A stretch of DNA of 64,000 nt from Mycobacterium sp. 1100029.7 (lineage in GTDB: Bacteria; Actinomycetota; Actinomycetes; Mycobacteriales; Mycobacteriaceae): positions 62,001 to 126,000 of the forward strand of contig NZ_LZSC01000048.1 of NCBI RefSeq assembly GCF_001665235.1, in the 5' to 3' direction. Positions 37,999 through 47,339 of this stretch are shown one piece after another (the stretch's first letter is position 1; each line of letters begins with the position of its first letter). The translations under genes were made by a program, and so were the position numbers. The notes beneath the pieces were generated by a model that did no database searches, was not told the origin of the DNA, and saw only the letters and a program-made list of their open reading frames with translations.

Positions 37999-39154
37999 CC
38001 TCTTCGAGCAAATCGGCGGTGCGCGAGATACTTTCGTCGGCTTTGGTCATCTGCGCGGCGACTTCGCGAGCCCGGGCCGCCATATCGGGGGACAGGACGG
38101 CGCGCAGGTCCGCGACGAGCGAGTCCAGGGTGCTCTCCATGAAGGCCCGCCCGGAGCCGACTTTGAGTTCGGTGATCCCGGCCGCCCAAACCGGCTGATC
38201 AAGCCAGAACCACAGGATCAGAGTGGGCACTCCGGCCCGCAGCCCGGCGGCCGTCGCCCCGGCTCCGCCGTGGTGGACCACGGCGCGGCACTTCGGGAAG
38301 ATCGTCGCGTGGTTCACCTCGCCCACGATCTTCACGTGGCCGGCGTGCGGAACACCCGGTACGTCGTTCGGGCCGGTGCAAATCAACACTCGTTCGCCCA
38401 CGCGCGCAGCGGCCTCGGCGATCACCGCGACGGTCTCGACCGGCGAGGCGAGCGGGGTACTACCGAAGCCGACATACACCGGCGGGGCGCCCTCGGCGAT
38501 CCAGGCCAAGACCTCGTCGTCGGCGGCGCTCGGCAACCCCAGCGTCAGCGCGCCGACAAAGCGTGACGGGATATCCGAATCCAGCCATTCGGCGGCCGGC
38601 CCCGGCAGGCAGATCTCGTCGAAGGTTTGCAACTCCACTGTGGGAGGCGACGCTTCCGCGGCCTGCTCCGGCAAGCCGAGCAGGTGGCGCTGAGCGTCGT
38701 CGGTCTCTTTGGTGATCTGCGGGCCGAAGACGCCCGAGCCCAGGATCCGCGCCGGAAAATAATGCAGCACGGCGAGCGGAATCCCGTAGTACTCCGCCAC
38801 ATTGGCCGCCAGGCCCTGTTCGTTGAACCCTGCCACCAGCAGGTCGGCCCCTTCGACCAGCGGTGCCAACGCGGTGGTCTTCTCCGCCTTGACCTCCTTG
38901 ACGTGCTCGGCGATCTCGGCCCACATGGTGACCGGGTTCTGGACCTTGTTCACGAACTCGGCGGCGAAGTCCAGCTGGTCGCGCGAATCGCGGCCGTACC
39001 CGGCCGCGGGCACCCCGGCGGATTCGACGAAGCCCACCATGTTGGGCGCAACCGCCATCAGCACATCGTGGCCGCGCCGGAGCAGCTCGCGGCCCGCAGC
39101 GGCCAGCGGCTCGACATCGCCCCGACTTCCGTAGCCGACCAGCACACACTTCAT
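37970..39154 (-). CDS. Glycosyltransferase family 1, glycopeptidolipid/MGT type
   Basis: 394-residue GT-B enzyme like mycobacterial rhamnosyltransferases and macrolide glycosyltransferases (Rv1524/Rv1526c group). It begins MKCVLVGYGSRGDVEPLAAAGRELLRRGHDVLMA. The C-terminal donor domain has PPVYVGFGSTPLASP and the signature HATIFPKCRAVVHHGGAGATAAGLRAGVPTLILWFWLDQPVWAAGI. In this group the acceptor is usually a lipid or peptide, but the target here is unknown. It is next to a cutinase in the same orientation, 28 bases away. Confidence 0.88.
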   Translation of the reverse strand: MKCVLVGYGSRGDVEPLAAAGRELLRRGHDVLMAVAPNMVGFVESAGVPAAGYGRDSRDQLDFAAEFVNKVQNPVTMWAEIAEHVKEVKAEKTTALAPLVEGADLLVAGFNEQGLAANVAEYYGIPLAVLHYFPARILGSGVFGPQITKETDDAQRHLLGLPEQAAEASPPTVELQTFDEICLPGPAAEWLDSDIPSRFVGALTLGLPSAADDEVLAWIAEGAPPVYVGFGSTPLASPVETVAVIAEAAARVGERVLICTGPNDVPGVPHAGHVKIVGEVNHATIFPKCRAVVHHGGAGATAAGLRAGVPTLILWFWLDQPVWAAGITELKVGSGRAFMESTLDSLVADLRAVLSPDMAARAREVAAQMTKADESISRTADLLEEASCKPRRLR

Positions 39155-39182
39155 CGGCGGAATCCGAACCCGGTTGCGACGT

Positions 39183-39824
39183 CTAACGAACCCGGTTGGC
39201 CGCGAACGTCGCGGCCTGATCAGTCATGCCGGACGTGATGTAGGAAACGTGCGCCATGATGTTCCCGCCACCCGAGCAGATCGGGTCGTCCGGCGCGCAC
39301 AGGCTCAGCGTCTTGCCGCCGTAAATCGGGTTGATCACCGGCAGCGGCTGGCCGCCCCACAGCATGCTGGAGAACTGACTGGTCGGCTCGCCGAACAGGG
39401 CGACCGCGGCGACGTGGTCGGCGACCGGAGCCGGCATCGCCTGAGTCGCCAAATCGATCACGGTCGAGCCCTGCGAGTAGCCGCCGAGCACGATCTTGGT
39501 GTTCGGGCAGTTGGCGACGGTGCCCTGAATGTGACCGCTCGCGTCGTCGGAGCCGATCTGCGCGCTGTTGTGGTAGTCGTCGTTGGCCGGGTAGTTCACC
39601 GCGTACACGCCGACGGTTTTCCCACCGACCTGGGACGTGAACGAATCCGTGAATGCCTGACCGATGTTGCCCAGGCCCGGCTCTTGATGGGTACCGCGAG
39701 CGAACACCACCTCGACGTCGGAGCAGGGATCGGCCGCCGCGATAGGGGCGATCGGCGCGCCGGCCAACGGCCCCATCATCACTGCCGCTGCGCCGACGAT
39801 ACGAACAACTCTGCGTGCACTCAT
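39183..39824 (-). CDS. Cutinase family secreted esterase (3 of 3)
   Basis: 213-residue exported esterase. The signal peptide MSARRVVRIVGAAAVMMGPLAGAPIAPIAAA precedes DPCSDVEVVFARGTHQEPG. The nucleophile is in LGGYSQGSTVID, the aspartate in CAPDDPICSGGG and the histidine in MAHVSYITSGM. ATG 39824 gives the expected signal peptide. Shorter C-terminus than the copy at 35566. Confidence 0.91.
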   Translation of the reverse strand: MSARRVVRIVGAAAVMMGPLAGAPIAPIAAADPCSDVEVVFARGTHQEPGLGNIGQAFTDSFTSQVGGKTVGVYAVNYPANDDYHNSAQIGSDDASGHIQGTVANCPNTKIVLGGYSQGSTVIDLATQAMPAPVADHVAAVALFGEPTSQFSSMLWGGQPLPVINPIYGGKTLSLCAPDDPICSGGGNIMAHVSYITSGMTDQAATFAANRVR

Positions 39825-39989
39825 GCCCAAATGCTGACATACCGGCGCAGTTGGCCCCACCGGCGGCTCGCCTTACCCGGATGCGGGCCAGCGAAGGCGG
39901 CAGGTATCAAAATGAGTTACTTGCTGCTGGGAAGGAACTTCGATGTTCGGTCGGTTGAGGCGTAAGTACCCGGCGAAAGGGAAGGCAGC

Positions 39990-40793
39990 GTGACCGTACG
40001 GATAGGCGTTCAGCTGTGGGCAGGCGGAACCCCGGACTACCAGACGTGGCGCCAGGCGGTACTGCGCGCCGAGGAACTCGGCGCGGACGCCATCTTTGGC
40101 TACGACCACTTTCACAAGCCGTTCGTCGACATCGTCGACGGCACCCCCCAATTGCACGACGAGCAGCCGGAGGTCAACAACTTCGAAGCCTGGACCGCAC
40201 TGGCGTCGTGGGGCGAGATCACCAGCCGAGCCGAAATCGGGCTACTCGTCAGCGGGATGCCGTATCGCAACCCCGACCTGGTCGCGGACATGGCGCGCAC
40301 CGTCGACCACATCAGCGGCGGCCGGCTGATCCTGGGCCTCGGCGCCGGCTGGTACCCGCAGGACTTCATCGCCTACGGGTACGAGTACGGCACCGTGCGC
40401 TCGCGGATGGATCAGTTCGACGAGGGCTTGCAGCGCATCGAATATCGCCTCAACCACCTGACGCCGAGCCCATTGCGGCAGATCCCGATTTTGATCGGCG
40501 GTGGCGGCGAGCGGCGCACCATTCCCGCCGCGGCCCGCCACGCACACATCTGGCATAGCTTCGAACCCCTCGAGGAATTCCGGCGCAAGAACGAACTTCT
40601 CAAGCAGCTCGCCACCGAAGCCGGGCGCGACGAGGCGGCCATCGAACGGGCCATGGCGTGGACCGACGCGAAGGTTGCCGACGCTTTCCTCGAGGAGGGC
40701 GTCACGCTGTTCACCACCGAAATCCACCCCGACGACAACGGGTATGACTTCTCCGAGCTCGAGACGATGCTCGCCTGGCGCGAGCACCGCTAG
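39990..40793 (+). CDS. LLM-class F420-dependent oxidoreductase
   Basis: 267-residue luciferase-like TIM barrel of the short F420 type. It starts TVRIGVQLWAGGTPDYQTWRQAVLRAEELGADAIFGYDHFHKPF and has GEITSRAEIGLLVSGMPYRNPDLVADMARTVDHISGGRLILGLGAGWYPQDF. A glycine-rich IGGGGERRT loop near residue 170 is where the cofactor phosphate usually sits. GTG 39990 is used, with AAAGGGAAGGC upstream. Substrate unknown; no obvious operon partner. Confidence 0.84.
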   Translation: MTVRIGVQLWAGGTPDYQTWRQAVLRAEELGADAIFGYDHFHKPFVDIVDGTPQLHDEQPEVNNFEAWTALASWGEITSRAEIGLLVSGMPYRNPDLVADMARTVDHISGGRLILGLGAGWYPQDFIAYGYEYGTVRSRMDQFDEGLQRIEYRLNHLTPSPLRQIPILIGGGGERRTIPAAARHAHIWHSFEPLEEFRRKNELLKQLATEAGRDEAAIERAMAWTDAKVADAFLEEGVTLFTTEIHPDDNGYDFSELETMLAWREHR

Positions 40794-40960
40794 TCGGGCG
40801 GCTCGTTTTGTGAGCCGCGCCTGGGGGCGTTTTCGCGTTCGCTGCGCCGGCCGGGGACACCTTCTGCTTCCCGCTCCCTGGCTACCTTTTCGTCGAGGTG
40901 GTCAACGATGTCTTCCAGTTCGTGAGCGCGACCCGCTGGGTCATTGTCGGCTGAGGTCAT
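40790..40960 (-). CDS. Small charged hypothetical protein (56 aa)
   Basis: 56-residue protein MTSADNDPAGRAHELEDIVDHLDEKVAREREAEG followed by a basic tail. Helical and highly charged; no known motif. The Shine-Dalgarno GGAAAGAAG directly precedes ATG 40960, supporting translation. Its stop overlaps the stop of the convergent LLM gene by 3 bases. Confidence 0.55.
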   Translation of the reverse strand: MTSADNDPAGRAHELEDIVDHLDEKVAREREAEGVPGRRSERENAPRRGSQNEPPD

Positions 40961-41109
40961 CTTCTTTCCAGTGCGTTCGGTCCTCGGGCGGCCCGCGGCG
41001 GTGCGGGCCCGTTGTTGTCCCGTACCCCCGTGCACCGGGATATAACCGGGCGGGAAAACATGTTGCCCAGGGGCTGCGGACCCGGCGCGACAATGGAAGT
41101 ATCACGGGA

Positions 41110-42615
41110 GTGGCCGCTAAGAAACCGCAAACGATCTCTTACCCGGCGCCCGATTCACGTCCGCGCCGCCACGATTACGACCCGCTCGATCCTCACGTCA
41201 TCGTGCTGTTCGGCGCCACGGGGGATCTGGCTAAACGCAAGCTGATCTCCGGGCTGGCGTATCTGGATCAATCCGAGCTTGCTCCCGACATTCAGGTCGT
41301 CGCGACGTCGCTGGAGGAGCTCAGCGATGACGAGTTCCGAGACATTGCCAAGAGCGCGATCGACTCCTACGGCACGCATAAGCTGACCGACGAGCAGTGG
41401 GCCGATTTCTCGAAAATCGTGCGGTACGTGCCGCAGGGCGCGGGGCCCGAGGCGTTGGCCGCCGCGGTGGCCGAGGCCGAGGACAACTTGGGGTCGAAGG
41501 TTCGCCGACTGCACTACCTGTCGGTGCCGCCGAAAGCGGCGCGCGACGTCATCACCATGCTGCGCGACGCGAATCTGGTCGAGCGTTCCCGAGTGGTGAT
41601 GGAAAAGCCGTTCGGCACCGACCTGGCCAGCGCGGTGGCCCTCAACGACTTCCTGCACGAAACGTTCGACGAATCCCAGATTTTCCGTATCGACCACTTC
41701 CTGGGCAAGGAGGCGGCCCAGAACATTCTGGCGTTCCGGTTCGCCAATGGTCTGTTCGAGCCGATCTGGAACCGCAACTTCATCGACCACATCCAGATCG
41801 ACATCCCCGAGATGCTGGGTCTGGACCAGCGCGCCAATTTCTACGAAAGCACCGGCGCGTACAAGGACATGGTCGTCACGCACTTGTTCCAGGTGATGGC
41901 GTTCGTGGTGATGGAACCGCCGACGGCCCTGGAGCCGTACGCGATCAGCGAAGAGAAGAACAAGGTGTTTCGCTCGATGCTTCCGGTGAAGACCGCCGAC
42001 GTGGTCCGCGGCCAGTACAGCGGGTATCGCGAAGAGGACGGAGTCGCAAAGGATTCCGACACCGAAACGTTCATCGCGCTCAAGGTCGGCATCGACAACT
42101 GGCGCTGGGCCGGCGTCCCGATCTATCTGCGTACCGGCAAGAAGATGGCCGAAGGCATCCGCATCATCTCGATCGCGTTCAAAGAGGCACCGCGCAGCAT
42201 GTTCCCGCCAGGTTCTGGCGTGGGAACCCAGGGGCCGGATCACCTCACATTCGACCTGGCCGACAATTCCAAGGTGTCGCTGTCGTTCTACGGCAAGCGG
42301 CCCGGCCCGGGGATGAAGCTGGACAAGTTATCCATGCAGTTCTCCTCCCAAGAGATCGACACCGTGGCCGACACGCTGGAAGCCTACGAGCGACTCATCC
42401 TGGACGCGATGCGCGGCGACCACACCCTGTTCACCACCGCCGAGGGCATCGAATCGCTTTGGGAGCGTTCGGCGGATCTGCTCGCCGACCCGCCGCCGGC
42501 CAAGGTGTACCCGGCGGGAACGTGGGGACCCAACGCCATTCACCAGCTGATCGCGCCCAACGCGTGGCGGTTGCCGTTCGAGCGCGGCTGGCGCGAAACA
42601 CGCAACGGCGATTAG
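41110..42615 (+). CDS. zwf: Glucose-6-phosphate 1-dehydrogenase
   Basis: 501-residue enzyme for the first step of the oxidative pentose phosphate pathway (G6P to 6-phosphogluconolactone; mycobacteria may use NADP or F420-linked enzymes, and this is the NAD(P) type). The nucleotide motif is VIVLFGATGDLAKRKLISGL, the active-site signature is RIDHFLGKEAAQN (usual DHYLGK), and the substrate-binding EKPFG and WAGVPIYLRTGK are present. GTG 41110 has GGAAG upstream. The gene is alone on its strand here, without opcA or tal beside it. Confidence 0.95.
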   Translation: MAAKKPQTISYPAPDSRPRRHDYDPLDPHVIVLFGATGDLAKRKLISGLAYLDQSELAPDIQVVATSLEELSDDEFRDIAKSAIDSYGTHKLTDEQWADFSKIVRYVPQGAGPEALAAAVAEAEDNLGSKVRRLHYLSVPPKAARDVITMLRDANLVERSRVVMEKPFGTDLASAVALNDFLHETFDESQIFRIDHFLGKEAAQNILAFRFANGLFEPIWNRNFIDHIQIDIPEMLGLDQRANFYESTGAYKDMVVTHLFQVMAFVVMEPPTALEPYAISEEKNKVFRSMLPVKTADVVRGQYSGYREEDGVAKDSDTETFIALKVGIDNWRWAGVPIYLRTGKKMAEGIRIISIAFKEAPRSMFPPGSGVGTQGPDHLTFDLADNSKVSLSFYGKRPGPGMKLDKLSMQFSSQEIDTVADTLEAYERLILDAMRGDHTLFTTAEGIESLWERSADLLADPPPAKVYPAGTWGPNAIHQLIAPNAWRLPFERGWRETRNGD

Positions 42616-42627
42616 CGCCAACCGGAT

Positions 42628-44274
42628 TCAGTAGACCATCCAGGACAGCACCGAGGCCTGCAGTCCGGACAGCACGCAGATGAAGACCAGAAACACCACG
42701 CTCCACAGCACCACTCGGCGGAAGATGTCGCCTTCCTTGCCGTGCACGTCGACCGCGGCGGCGGCGATCGCCAGGTTCTGCGGTGAGATCATCTTGCCGA
42801 GCACCCCACCCGAGCTGTTGCCCGCCGCCATCAGCAGTGGAGACAGACCCGCTTTGGCCGCCGCCGTCACCTGCAGGGCGCCGAACAACGAGTTCGACGA
42901 GGTATCGGACCCCGTCACCGCGACGCCGAGCCAGCCCAGAATGGGGGAGAGCAGTGCGAATGCGCCTCCCGCACCAGCCATCCAGGTGCCCAGGGTGATG
43001 GTTTGTCCGGAAGCGTTCATCACGAAAGCCAGTGCCAGCACGGCCATTACGGTGAGAATCGCCCAGCGGAGCTGATTCAGCGTCGCGCCGTACGCCTTGA
43101 TGGCTTGCGGCAACGACAGCCGCAGCACCAGCATCGCGACGACGCCGGCGGCCAGCATCTGAGTGCCCGGGGTGGTCAGCAGGTTGAAGGTGAAGTTCGG
43201 CAGCGCCGACGCAATGCCCTTGGCGCTTTCCAGGTGCAGCCCCGGCCAGCGGACGGTGTACGTCGCTTTGTCCAGATATTGCTTCACCGCGGGAATCTGA
43301 CACAGCACGAAGATGGCGATGATGATCGCGTACGGCGCATACGCACGGGCTATGTCCGCGCGTGAATCGGGGCGGCCCACGTTCGCGGCGAACTCGGGTG
43401 ACATCGTGTCCGAGGCGCCCCCGGCGACCACCGCGACGCGTGGTTCGCTGCGCGGACGACGCACGCGCAGCAGCAACACCACGGCCCCGGCGGACAGCAA
43501 CGAGGCCACCACGTCGGCCAGGGGTACCGAGATGAAGTTCGAGGTGGCGTACTGCCCCACGCCGAAGACCACGCCGGCTGTCAGCGCAGCGTGCCAGGTC
43601 TCGCGCAGTCCACGCCGGCCGTCGGCGATGGCCACCAGCACCAGCGGGACGAACACCGCGAGGATCGGGGTCTGCCGTCCGACCATTGCACCGAGGGTGT
43701 CGCTGGACAAACCGGATACCTTGCCGAGCGTGATGATGGGTGTGGCCATCGCGCCGTAGGCGACGGGCGCCGTGTTGGCGACCAGCGCAAGGACTGCCGC
43801 CTTGAGCGGTTTGAAGCCGAGCGCGAGCAGCATCACCGACGTGACGGCGACGGGTGCACCGAAGCCGGCCAATGCCTCGAGCAATGCGCCGAAGGAAAAC
43901 GCGATGATGATCGCTTGGATGCGGTGGTCGTCGCTGATGCTTGCGAAACTGCGCCGCAGGACATCGAAATGTCCTGTCTGCACTGTCATTTGGTAGACCC
44001 AGATCGCGTTGATCACGATCCACAGGATGGGGAAGAACCCGAATACGGCACCCTCGCCGGCCGCCAGCAGAACCTGCGACGTCGGCATTCGGTACACCGC
44101 CATCGCGATGACGATCGCCACCGCCAGCGACAGCAACGATGCCTTCCAGGCCCGCACCCGCAACACCCCGAGCATCAGGAAGAGCATCGCCAACGGCAGG
44201 GCTGCCACAAGGGAGCTCAAGCCCAGCGAGTGCGCGACGGGGTCGAGGATCTGGCGATACATATTGGGCACCAT
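42628..44274 (-). CDS. lldP: L-lactate permease
   Basis: About 548 residues, 12-14 membrane helices, lactate permease (LctP) family importing lactate and glycolate. It starts MYRQILDPVAHSLGLSSLVAALPLAMLFLMLGVLRVRAWKASL, then has LEALAGFGAPVAVTSVMLLALGFKPLKAAVLALVANTAPVAYGA and GSDTSSNSLFGALQ, all family signatures. It ends GLQASVLSWMVY. ATG 44274 is used; 44262 is equally possible. The upstream gap has a palindrome shared with the divergent gene. Confidence 0.93.
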   Translation of the reverse strand: MVPNMYRQILDPVAHSLGLSSLVAALPLAMLFLMLGVLRVRAWKASLLSLAVAIVIAMAVYRMPTSQVLLAAGEGAVFGFFPILWIVINAIWVYQMTVQTGHFDVLRRSFASISDDHRIQAIIIAFSFGALLEALAGFGAPVAVTSVMLLALGFKPLKAAVLALVANTAPVAYGAMATPIITLGKVSGLSSDTLGAMVGRQTPILAVFVPLVLVAIADGRRGLRETWHAALTAGVVFGVGQYATSNFISVPLADVVASLLSAGAVVLLLRVRRPRSEPRVAVVAGGASDTMSPEFAANVGRPDSRADIARAYAPYAIIIAIFVLCQIPAVKQYLDKATYTVRWPGLHLESAKGIASALPNFTFNLLTTPGTQMLAAGVVAMLVLRLSLPQAIKAYGATLNQLRWAILTVMAVLALAFVMNASGQTITLGTWMAGAGGAFALLSPILGWLGVAVTGSDTSSNSLFGALQVTAAAKAGLSPLLMAAGNSSGGVLGKMISPQNLAIAAAAVDVHGKEGDIFRRVVLWSVVFLVFICVLSGLQASVLSWMVY

Positions 44275-44377
44275 ATGGATCACGAGCGCCGCATTGTTTC
44301 GGAGATGTGAGATGACAACCACAAATGTCCACAGCAGATTTGGAAAGAGTTAAATCAGTCAGTTTATTTAGGCGTAG

Positions 44378-44400
44378 AGTCACCTCCAGCTTTGGTGACT
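44378..44400. promoter_or_regulatory. 7-9-7 inverted repeat between lldP and the LEH-like gene
   Basis: AGTCACC (44378-44384) and GGTGACT (44394-44400) form a perfect inverted repeat in the divergent promoter region, 17 bases before the ATG at 44418. The surrounding sequence is AT-rich (TTAAATCAGTCAGTTTATTTA). Confidence 0.4.
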
Positions 44401-44417
44401 AGCGCAAAGGAAAACAG

Positions 44418-44858
44418 ATGCCATCAGGTGCTGCCGCAAAGAATGACACCGAGCAGCTCGTGCTCGATTTCATCCATGCCTTCTACGGACAGACCATCGA
44501 CATCGACGCGGCGATCGCCCTGGTGGCCGACGATTTCGTGTGGCAGCTGCACGTGCCGCTCGCACCCGTGATCGCCGGGCGCGACGCCGCCCGCGCCGAG
44601 CTGGAAAAACACAACGCCCTCTCGACGGGAATGATCGAGGGAAGCGAAATCCGCACCATTGTGTCGACCGGGGACACCGTGATCGTCGAGCGAATTGACG
44701 TGAACGCGTTGGGCGGCCAACCGGTCATCTTTCACGTCGTCGCGATTTTCGACGTGCGCGACGGCGCCATCACCGGATGGCGTGAGTATTGGGACACCAG
44801 CCACGTGGCAAAGCAGATCGGTATCGACGCCGCCCACATGTTCGACGCGTTGGCTTAG
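44418..44858 (+). CDS. NTF2-like protein, limonene-1,2-epoxide hydrolase family
   Basis: 146-residue cone-shaped NTF2-like protein. It has LVLDFIHAFYGQTIDIDAAIALVADDFVWQLHVPLAPVIAGRDAARAEL and VERIDVNALGGQPVIFHVVAIFDVRDGAITGWREYWD. The ERID...FDVRDGxIxxWREYxD pattern, with paired Asp and Arg, matches limonene-1,2-epoxide hydrolases, though SnoaL-like proteins of other function share the fold. GAAAAC precedes the ATG. It is divergent from lldP. Confidence 0.78.
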   Translation: MPSGAAAKNDTEQLVLDFIHAFYGQTIDIDAAIALVADDFVWQLHVPLAPVIAGRDAARAELEKHNALSTGMIEGSEIRTIVSTGDTVIVERIDVNALGGQPVIFHVVAIFDVRDGAITGWREYWDTSHVAKQIGIDAAHMFDALA

Positions 44859-45805
44859 TCGGCGGGCAGGCCCCGGGAACGCTTGTTGGCGTACATGTGC
44901 TCGTCGGCCAGCCGCATCAGGTCCTGTTCCCCGGAAGCGATTCCGGCACTGAAGCTGACCGGTTCACCGATTTCGGTCCAGCGCTGCCGAAGCTGGTCGA
45001 GCGCCTGCTCGGCCTCGGTGCGGTCCGCCCCGACAAGCAAGAGCAGGAATTCGTCGCCGCCGATACGAAAGGCGACGTCCTGGGCGCGCACCGAGCATCT
45101 GATCGCGTCGGCAAAGGTAATCAGCAGTACGTCGCCGGCCTCATGCCCGTGAGTGTCGTTGTAGCGCTTGAAGTTATCGAGATCGATGAGCACCACCGCC
45201 GACCCGTGGGCGTGAGCCGACAATTGCGAACCGAGCGTGCTGCGATCCAAGAGTTGGGTCAGGGCGTCGGTGTGCGCGATCTTGCGAAGCAGGGCGCTTT
45301 GCTCCTCGAGTTGGGCGATCAGCCACGCGGGAACCTCCGCGACAACCACCCACATGACCGCGGCCAACACCACGGTGGTCAACGCGCCCGGCAGGACCTT
45401 GCCACCACCGACGACGAACGCCGCAACGCCGAAGGGCACGAACGCGAGTGACCGCCAGCGCCGACACGTGAGGCCGATGTAGGCGAAGGTGACCGTGATG
45501 ACACCGGGAAAGTTCTGGGTCGCGGCGGGCGCAACGGCTCCGACCAGAACCGTCGCGAGCAGCGCCGCCACCGGCCACCCGAACAGCAGGGCGCGCCGCT
45601 CGTGCCAACCGCGCCATCGGCCGACCAGCGCGACCACCGCCGCGGCGGCCACCGCGCCGCCCAGAACCCAGTAGACCCGCGGCCCGAACACCGCCCCGTA
45701 GAAATAGCCCGCCGCGGCATACAAGGCGAGCATCGAGAGATACGCCGTCAAGCCGATTCCATGCCAGACCCTGGTAGTCGGTCGGGGCTCGGCACGCCAG
45801 GGCAC
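44855..45805 (-). CDS. Membrane diguanylate cyclase (GGDEF)
   Basis: 316-residue protein making c-di-GMP. Six hydrophobic segments fill residues 1-165 (LTAYLSMLALYAAAGYFYGAVF ... TTVVLAAVMWVVVAEVPAWLI). The GGDEF domain follows: AHTDALTQLLDRSTL, VVLIDLDNFKRYNDTHGHEAGD, and the active site RIGGDEF (249-253). An RxxD inhibitory site (RAQD, 240-243) lies exactly five residues before it, so product feedback is expected. The start is GTG 45805; longer forms would run into the promoter of the divergent YihY gene. Confidence 0.88.
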   Translation of the reverse strand: MPWRAEPRPTTRVWHGIGLTAYLSMLALYAAAGYFYGAVFGPRVYWVLGGAVAAAAVVALVGRWRGWHERRALLFGWPVAALLATVLVGAVAPAATQNFPGVITVTFAYIGLTCRRWRSLAFVPFGVAAFVVGGGKVLPGALTTVVLAAVMWVVVAEVPAWLIAQLEEQSALLRKIAHTDALTQLLDRSTLGSQLSAHAHGSAVVLIDLDNFKRYNDTHGHEAGDVLLITFADAIRCSVRAQDVAFRIGGDEFLLLLVGADRTEAEQALDQLRQRWTEIGEPVSFSAGIASGEQDLMRLADEHMYANKRSRGLPAD

Positions 45806-45876
45806 GTGCTCAGAATAGGCGCGATCAGAACAACTTCCGGGTGTGAATTTGCCGATTCGCGGGAACCGGGAAAGGT

Positions 45877-46944
45877 ATGGCCGCAGCTGAAGCCGATGAG
45901 GACGTTGATTCCGAGCGCAAGCGGGCGCCCGATCCCGACGACCCGAGTAAGCCGGATTCACCGGATGACCTGACCAAGGCTTCCTGGCTGTACGTGCTGC
46001 AGAAGACCGCCCGGGAGTTCACCAACGACCAGTGCACCGACCTGGCGGCAGCGCTGACGTACTACGCGGTGTTGTCCCTGTTCCCGGCTCTGCTGGTAAT
46101 GGTGTCGCTACTCGGCGTGTTCGGCGACGGCGCTCACACCACGACTGCCTTGCTGGGCGCGGTCAGCGCCTTCGTCCCTTCCTCGGCTCTCGACGTGGTG
46201 CGCCAACCTCTCGAGCAGGTGGTCAACAACCAGTCGGCGGGCTTCGCGCTGATCTTCAGCATCTTGGCGGCGTTGTGGTCGGCGTCGGGATATGTCGGCG
46301 CATTCGGACGGGCCATGAACCGCGTCTACGGGATTGCTGAGGGCCGGCCCTTTTTCAAACTACGGCCGATGCAACTGGTGCTGACCATCGCGGCTCTGAT
46401 CGTGGCCGCGGCGGTGGCTTTCATGCTTGCGATCAGTGGTCCGCTCACCCAGGCCGTCGGCAGCCTCCTCGGGCTCGGCGACGGCGCACAGACGGTGTGG
46501 TCCATCGTCAAATGGCCGGTGATGCTGTTGCTGGTCACTCTGGTGGTGGCGATTCTGTACTACACCACCCCCAACGTGCAGCAGCCCCGGTTCCGCTGGG
46601 TCAGCGTCGGTTCGGCTGTCGCCATCGCCGTATGGGCGCTCGCGTCGCTCGGCTTCGGGTTTTATGTCAGCGAATTCGGCAGCTACAACAAGACATACGG
46701 CACGCTGGCCGGAGTCATCGTGTTCTTGCTCTGGCTCTGGATCACCAATCTCGCCCTGTTGTTCGGCGCCGAGCTCGATGCCGAACTCGAACGAGGGCGG
46801 CAGTTACAGGCCGGAATCGCCGCGGAGCGGGACCTGCAGCTGCCCTTGAAAGACACTCGCATCGTGAAGAAGAAAGAGGCGCAGCAGAAAAAAGACATCA
46901 GGCGTGGACGTCTGCTGCGCCGCAGCCGGGGACGCCACGAATAG
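45877..46944 (+). CDS. YihY/BrkB family inner-membrane protein
   Basis: 355-residue membrane protein with a charged N-terminal tail (EADEDVDSERKRAPDPDDPSKPDSPDD) and six helices. Family motifs are DLAAALTYYAVLSLFPALLVMVSLLG, SASGYVGAFGRAMNRVYGIAEGRPFFKLRP, YYTTPNVQQPRFRWVSVGSAVAIAVW and NKTYGTLAGVIVFLLWLWITNLALLFGAELDAELERGR. Function in bacteria is unclear. A lysine-rich C-terminus follows. The ATG has GGAAAGG upstream. Confidence 0.9.
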   Translation: MAAAEADEDVDSERKRAPDPDDPSKPDSPDDLTKASWLYVLQKTAREFTNDQCTDLAAALTYYAVLSLFPALLVMVSLLGVFGDGAHTTTALLGAVSAFVPSSALDVVRQPLEQVVNNQSAGFALIFSILAALWSASGYVGAFGRAMNRVYGIAEGRPFFKLRPMQLVLTIAALIVAAAVAFMLAISGPLTQAVGSLLGLGDGAQTVWSIVKWPVMLLLVTLVVAILYYTTPNVQQPRFRWVSVGSAVAIAVWALASLGFGFYVSEFGSYNKTYGTLAGVIVFLLWLWITNLALLFGAELDAELERGRQLQAGIAAERDLQLPLKDTRIVKKKEAQQKKDIRRGRLLRRSRGRHE

Positions 46945-46985
46945 GGCTGCCGCACAACATCATCCAGCGGCGCTCCGAAGGAGTG

Positions 46986-47258
46986 CTAGCTCGGTGACTC
47001 GTGCGTCAGCGCCTGGTAGCTGCGTGCACCGGCCCGATCGACCGCCGCGCGGACCAGGCCGAACAGCAGACCTTGTAGGCCGGCAGCGACAAGTGCCGTC
47101 TTGGTGGAGCGGCTCAGATCTTTCGGGTCCGGCGGAGGCCGATCGGTGTCGCCGAGCCGCTTCCACAGTTGGTTGAACAACGCTCCGGCCAGCAGACCAC
47201 CGGCCACGCTGGTGGCAGCCGACAGCGGGAGGTACAACGCCTTGAATCCTGCGTTCAT
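46986..47258 (-). CDS. DUF4235 small membrane protein
   Basis: 90-residue protein MNAGFKALYLPLSAATSVAGGLLAGALFNQLWKRLG, a short charged segment with PPPDPKDLSRS, then TALVAAGLQGLLFGLVRAAVDRAGARSYQALTHESP. Two hydrophobic helices give the DUF4235 layout common in actinobacteria. ATG 47258 with GAAAGGTCGAG upstream is preferred to a longer in-frame start. Confidence 0.85.
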   Translation of the reverse strand: MNAGFKALYLPLSAATSVAGGLLAGALFNQLWKRLGDTDRPPPDPKDLSRSTKTALVAAGLQGLLFGLVRAAVDRAGARSYQALTHESPS

Positions 47259-47339
47259 CTCGACCTTTCGAAGTCCGCCCCGTGCCAGCACTTGATACCC
47301 GTTGACGCAGTGGCCCAACCATCGAGGCGGCCCGGTTGT

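Noticed and set aside
40990..41009. GGCCCGC/GCGGGCC hairpin before zwf as a terminator or riboswitch
   Set aside because: The stem is only 7 bp in very GC-rich DNA, there is no gene end for it to terminate, and no riboswitch core is seen.
42431..44383. 650-codon minus-strand ORF across lldP and the zwf end
   Set aside because: It overlaps lldP in another frame, is rich in Arg, Gly and Pro, and has no domain; the lldP frame has clear permease motifs.
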